This document shows positions 61,660-64,000 of a stretch of 64,000 bases of DNA, piece after piece. Both the position numbers and the translations under genes were made by a program. The DNA is from Marinobacterium sediminicola (lineage in GTDB: Bacteria > Pseudomonadota > Gammaproteobacteria > Pseudomonadales > Balneatricaceae). How positions within the stretch are numbered: the first letter of the stretch is position 1; each line of letters starts with the position of its first letter. The DNA is taken from assembly GCF_022343685.1 (NCBI RefSeq), contig NZ_CP092123.1, forward strand, positions 1,674,001 to 1,738,000, read 5' to 3'. Below the pieces are notes generated by a model. It had not been told where the DNA came from, searched no databases, and saw nothing but the letters and a program-made list of their open reading frames with translations.

Positions 61660-61875
61660 GTGCCGAACAGCTCGGCACTCGTTCACACCCGAAACTCGAT
61701 CTATCGTGTCACAGGCAGCGGTACTCACTACCGTTTCCTTGTTCAGGCCTACGACATGTTAGCGCAGGGCTATAGTCCGGATGATGTCACGAAATTCCAT
61801 CGGCTGATGCCATCCGACAAAAGTGAAGGAGAGGGTGATACTGATGAGCCGGACTTTGATGAGAAGGTAGAGTAA
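61660..61875 (+). CDS. small hypothetical acidic-tailed protein
   Basis: A 71-residue frame opened by GTG at 61660 with GATGAG just upstream. The middle (NSIYRVTGSGTHYRFLVQAYDMLAQGYSPDDVTKFHRLMP) looks like folded protein and the tail is acidic (EGEGDTDEPDFDEKVE). I do not recognise a family. It follows the small frame ending at 61652 on the same strand, within accessory DNA. Confidence 0.45.
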   Translation: MPNSSALVHTRNSIYRVTGSGTHYRFLVQAYDMLAQGYSPDDVTKFHRLMPSDKSEGEGDTDEPDFDEKVE

Positions 61876-62295
61876 GCCGCCATTTGGGATGCTGAGCAGA
61901 TATGCTTAATGATGGTGTGGTATTACCACAGACATACTAGAGATAACAAAGGCTCCCATCAGGGAGCCCCGCCGAGCAGCCATTGGGGCTGCTTGGTTCG
62001 GAAAGCCATCACCGGGCACTGCCTCGACCACAGGGGTTGCTCGGTGCCATGCTCTGGGCATGTCCGCTGCACCAAATTTGACACTAGCGTAACAGTCTTT
62101 CATTGCCAAGTAATCCTGCGAGATATCCACGAAACTACCGGCAAAAGCTTCCGATAGGCCATTACGGCAATCCATGGTGGATGACATGGTCAATTCATAG
62201 AAGCCACATGGTCCATGTGGTGTACCAAAAAGTAAGTAAATGGCTTGGAAGAAATAGCTATAAGATAAATGGTAAACAGGAGTTCATGAGTGCAA
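61876..62295. other. intergenic accessory stretch with hairpin
   Basis: No convincing gene. A hairpin GGCTCCC-ATCA-GGGAGCC (61951-61968) is followed on the minus strand by TTTGTT and looks like a terminator. The reading frames across it run through the hairpin and seem spurious. Confidence 0.4.
61945..61968 (-). terminator. possible minus-strand terminator
   Basis: GGCTCCC/GGGAGCC 7-bp stem with a four-base loop and a TTTGTT tail on the minus strand. It lies 360 bases beyond the last small minus-strand gene. Confidence 0.5.
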
Positions 62296-62329
62296 AACCG
62301 ACCCCGAAGGGCCGGCGTTGCTGAGGACT

Positions 62330-62467
62330 TTAAGGCTTTTTATTCGGATTCAATTGCTTGCCGCGATTACCTTGGCTCTGGTCATATTGGCGATTCGTGC
62401 CAGAGCTGCCTTTGTTGGGGTTGTTGATATTCGCTGAGTTATCCTGGGGGCGAATCTTCTTGGTCAT
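62330..62467 (-). CDS. small Asn/Gln/Gly-rich polar protein
   Basis: A 45-residue protein with a very good ribosome binding site (AGGAGAG, six bases before the ATG). It is almost entirely polar (MTKKIRPQDNSANINNPNKG, then GNRGKQLNPNKKP), has no Cys and is probably disordered. Similar tiny polar proteins are known in Pseudomonas genomes but without a function I can cite. It begins 16 bases after the stop of the GRDP-like gene, so both are probably on one transcript. It is followed by a weak GC-rich hairpin and TTTT at 62292-62315. Confidence 0.65.
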   Translation of the reverse strand: MTKKIRPQDNSANINNPNKGSSGTNRQYDQSQGNRGKQLNPNKKP

Positions 62468-62483
62468 GATTTTCTCTCCTAGA

Positions 62484-62975
62484 TTATTTGCAGGCGCCGG
62501 GCACACGGCATGCACATGAACTGGGTACATGGCACGCATGTTCTGCGCAACGGGTCGCCTGATGCTCCATTTCGTCAGGTAACTCACCAAAATGGCGAGT
62601 GTACAGTTCACAGGTTTTGGCAAATGCGGTTTGCAGCGCCTGGTAGTCGTCGTCACCGTAAATTCCGAAGTACGGATAGTGGTCAATGAAGCGTCCAAAA
62701 AGACGTTCGCAGTCCATACGGTAGGCACGTGTATCCAGGATATGGGCATGCCAAATAGTGTCCACTTGCTTGGTTGGGACTAAGACTTCCTGGGGATACA
62801 GCAGTTTCAATGAGAGGAAACGCTGATACTCCCGTTGCGCAAGATCCCATTCCTCCGGGGTCATCTCAGCCTCATGACTGGCAGTATGTTTATATTTCAG
62901 GCGCTCAAAGTCAGTCGCCGCGACCAGAGGGTGTAGTGTATCCACCGTTTTCGGTTGGTAAGTAACAGTACTCAT
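62484..62975 (-). CDS. GRDP-like (glycine-rich domain-containing protein-like) protein with Cys-rich tail
   Basis: A 163-residue protein. Residues 40-135 match the GRDP-like domain (PF07173): QVDTIWHAHILDTRAYRMDCERLFGR, with W75-H76-x-H78, D81, Y85 and H99 as the conserved polar set. The biochemical role of the domain is unknown; the His/Asp set could bind metal. The last 20 residues are Cys-rich (C143, C148, C154, C156, C162) and lie outside the domain. GGAG lies nine bases before the ATG. It is 36 bases downstream of the ParE-like gene and directly upstream of the Asn-rich peptide gene. Confidence 0.75.
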   Translation of the reverse strand: MSTVTYQPKTVDTLHPLVAATDFERLKYKHTASHEAEMTPEEWDLAQREYQRFLSLKLLYPQEVLVPTKQVDTIWHAHILDTRAYRMDCERLFGRFIDHYPYFGIYGDDDYQALQTAFAKTCELYTRHFGELPDEMEHQATRCAEHACHVPSSCACRVPGACK

Positions 62976-63011
62976 AATGTTTGTCTCCAGACTATTAATG
63001 GGTGCGCTGGA

Positions 63012-63281
63012 TTAGCGCCTTCGTTTCAGTTCGGCCTCGAAGGCCTGTCGCGAGATCAAACGATGGGGAATAAGTTGGCCCTGGGCATCACGGAAGATGA
63101 GGCGCCACTGTCGGCCCAAACGAAATCGAATGAGCTCTGGGCAGGCTGCAATACGTTGGCCCCCAAGCTGGGTGAAGGGGGTGCCGTGTGCGATGGCTCG
63201 TTCTATGGCGCACGCACGTTGTTGATGGCAGGCAGGAATAGGGTAGCGGGTAGAGAATAAAAGTGTCTGAACGGTATCCAT
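63012..63281 (-). CDS. ParE-like toxin-domain protein
   Basis: An 89-residue basic protein. The stretch ACAIERAIAHGTPFTQLGGQRIAACPELIRFRLGRQWRLIFRD resembles the compact ParE-like domain (PF24732) found in RelE/ParE-superfamily proteins, with the beta-strand core FRLGRQWRLIFRD and basic C terminus FEAELKRRR. AAGGAG precedes the ATG by seven bases. No antitoxin gene is recognisable next to it, which is atypical; the downstream GRDP-like gene is not a known antitoxin. The toxin name is by fold only. Confidence 0.55.
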   Translation of the reverse strand: MDTVQTLLFSTRYPIPACHQQRACAIERAIAHGTPFTQLGGQRIAACPELIRFRLGRQWRLIFRDAQGQLIPHRLISRQAFEAELKRRR

Positions 63282-63338
63282 AAAAGGCTCCTTGTGTGTA
63301 TGGAGCCAGTCTGGCTAAGTGCAATGCACTAAAAAGCA

Positions 63339-64000
63339 TTAATGATCGATTATCTGATCCAATAATTGATCGAACTCTGACGCGGCGGTGTATGCTTGGA
63401 GGATGCGCTGCTTATAGATGTTGACGATTTCGTTGTTGGATTCGACATCAACCGCGAAAGCATAGGCTTTTTCAAGGTCATCGCTCAGGTAGTGGGCAAT
63501 CATGCTGTCGGCGTTTGACAGGCTTGCGCTCTGAAGCAGCAACGCTTGCATAACATTACTCACACCATTGAATGAAAGCTGGGGAAGCTCTTGAAAAGGG
63601 TTCGGCAGTGTGTGGATTGATAAGTCGGCATCTGATGCCAAGACGTCCAGGAAACGCAGTACCTCCTGCCTCAACAGCCCGATGCCAGCGACCGAGTTCC
63701 GATCAGTAAGTAATAGTGACGCGATCTTTGCATGCTCCAGACGTGCACTAGGGTCGGTGAAAATACCTTTGATGACTTTAGGCATCGGAAAGAAAGCATG
63801 CAGCAAGACGGCATTGTGAAGCTTGGTGAGCTGGTCTCGCGCAATGTATTTATGACTGCGCGGTTTCACCGTGTACTCAATTGGTACTTCAGTGTATTCA
63901 ATGAGACCGCTGCGCATCAGCGACTCCATCTGCTCCTTGAAGCGTTTATGCCTGGAGAGCTTGATACCAAAAAGGTTATGTATTGCATCTGCCAGCTGTA
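63339..64000 (-). CDS. hypothetical protein, partial at N terminus
   Basis: An open frame of 220 codons plus stop that continues past the right window edge, so the true start is not visible. The N-terminal part (LADAIHNLFGIKLSRHKRFKEQMESLMRSGLIEYTEVPIEYTVKPRSHKY) could be a winged-helix-like region and the C-terminal part is helical (LEKAYAFAVDVESNNEIVNIYKQRILQAY). I do not recognise a family. It is 57 bases upstream of the ParE-like gene on the same strand and may be in the same accessory operon. Confidence 0.6.
   Translation of the reverse strand, partial: QLADAIHNLFGIKLSRHKRFKEQMESLMRSGLIEYTEVPIEYTVKPRSHKYIARDQLTKLHNAVLLHAFFPMPKVIKGIFTDPSARLEHAKIASLLLTDRNSVAGIGLLRQEVLRFLDVLASDADLSIHTLPNPFQELPQLSFNGVSNVMQALLLQSASLSNADSMIAHYLSDDLEKAYAFAVDVESNNEIVNIYKQRILQAYTAASEFDQLLDQIIDH

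Noticed and set aside
61906-62193. A 95-codon minus-strand open frame
   Set aside because: It runs through a terminator-like hairpin, has no convincing ribosome binding site and no recognisable sequence features.

Overview
The window looks like a chromosomal segment of a marine-type gammaproteobacterium of the Oceanospirillales/Pseudomonadales sort. This placement is an inference. It rests on the conserved gene order rluE-nudJ-mnmA-hflD-purB and cspD-clpS-clpA-infA-bpt-aat-trxB-ftsK-lolA-rarA-crcB-serS, the long 531-residue isocitrate lyase, a monomeric isocitrate dehydrogenase, phasins and moderate GC. No rRNA, tRNA, CRISPR array or intact insertion sequence was recognised.

Layout. 1-4471 (minus): a fatty-acid operon of acyl-CoA dehydrogenase, FadD, a DUF2889 protein and a crotonase that runs off the left edge. 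5081-6380: an AT-rich insert holding an unknown gene between integron-cassette-like boundaries, plus debris. 6420-8157: a second crotonase and a secreted endonuclease I. 8245-14007: a translationally coupled arsS-type operon (radical SAM protein, fused TVP38/MerA-like membrane flavoprotein, two small sugar-transferase-like proteins) with a divergent FAD oxidoreductase. 14041-15784: umuDC under a LexA box. 15842-17732: isocitrate lyase with RpiR-type operators. 18026-22609: roxA, a small helical protein, trmJ, an alpha/beta hydrolase and purB. 22965-24689: a sulfite dehydrogenase and its cytochrome, set between purB and hflD. 24718-28366: hflD, mnmA, nudJ, moaE, rluE and cspD. 28631-33996: the N-degron proteolysis block (clpS, clpA, bpt, aat) with infA and trxB. 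34195-40375: ftsK, lolA, rarA, crcB and serS. 40516-42903: a ubiquinone hydroxylase and two phasins. 43204-51138: an M16C protease, an EamA transporter, isocitrate dehydrogenase and a diguanylate cyclase. 51149-58863: metH, panD, prpE and a YeeE/YedE pair. 58864-64000: an accessory region with a tyrosine recombinase, a frameshifted helix-turn-helix gene, a small minus-strand cluster (ParE-like, GRDP-like with Cys-rich tail, Asn-rich peptide) and a partial unknown gene.

The metabolic genes fit growth on fatty acids, acetate and propionate: beta-oxidation, glyoxylate shunt, propionyl-CoA synthetase and polyhydroxyalkanoate granule proteins. Isocitrate lyase and isocitrate dehydrogenase are the two competing branches at isocitrate. 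The likeliest under-described parts are the arsS operon with its fused reductase, the cassette-like insert near 5.1-5.8 kb and the GRDP-like/Asn-rich/ParE-like cluster near 62.3-63.3 kb.
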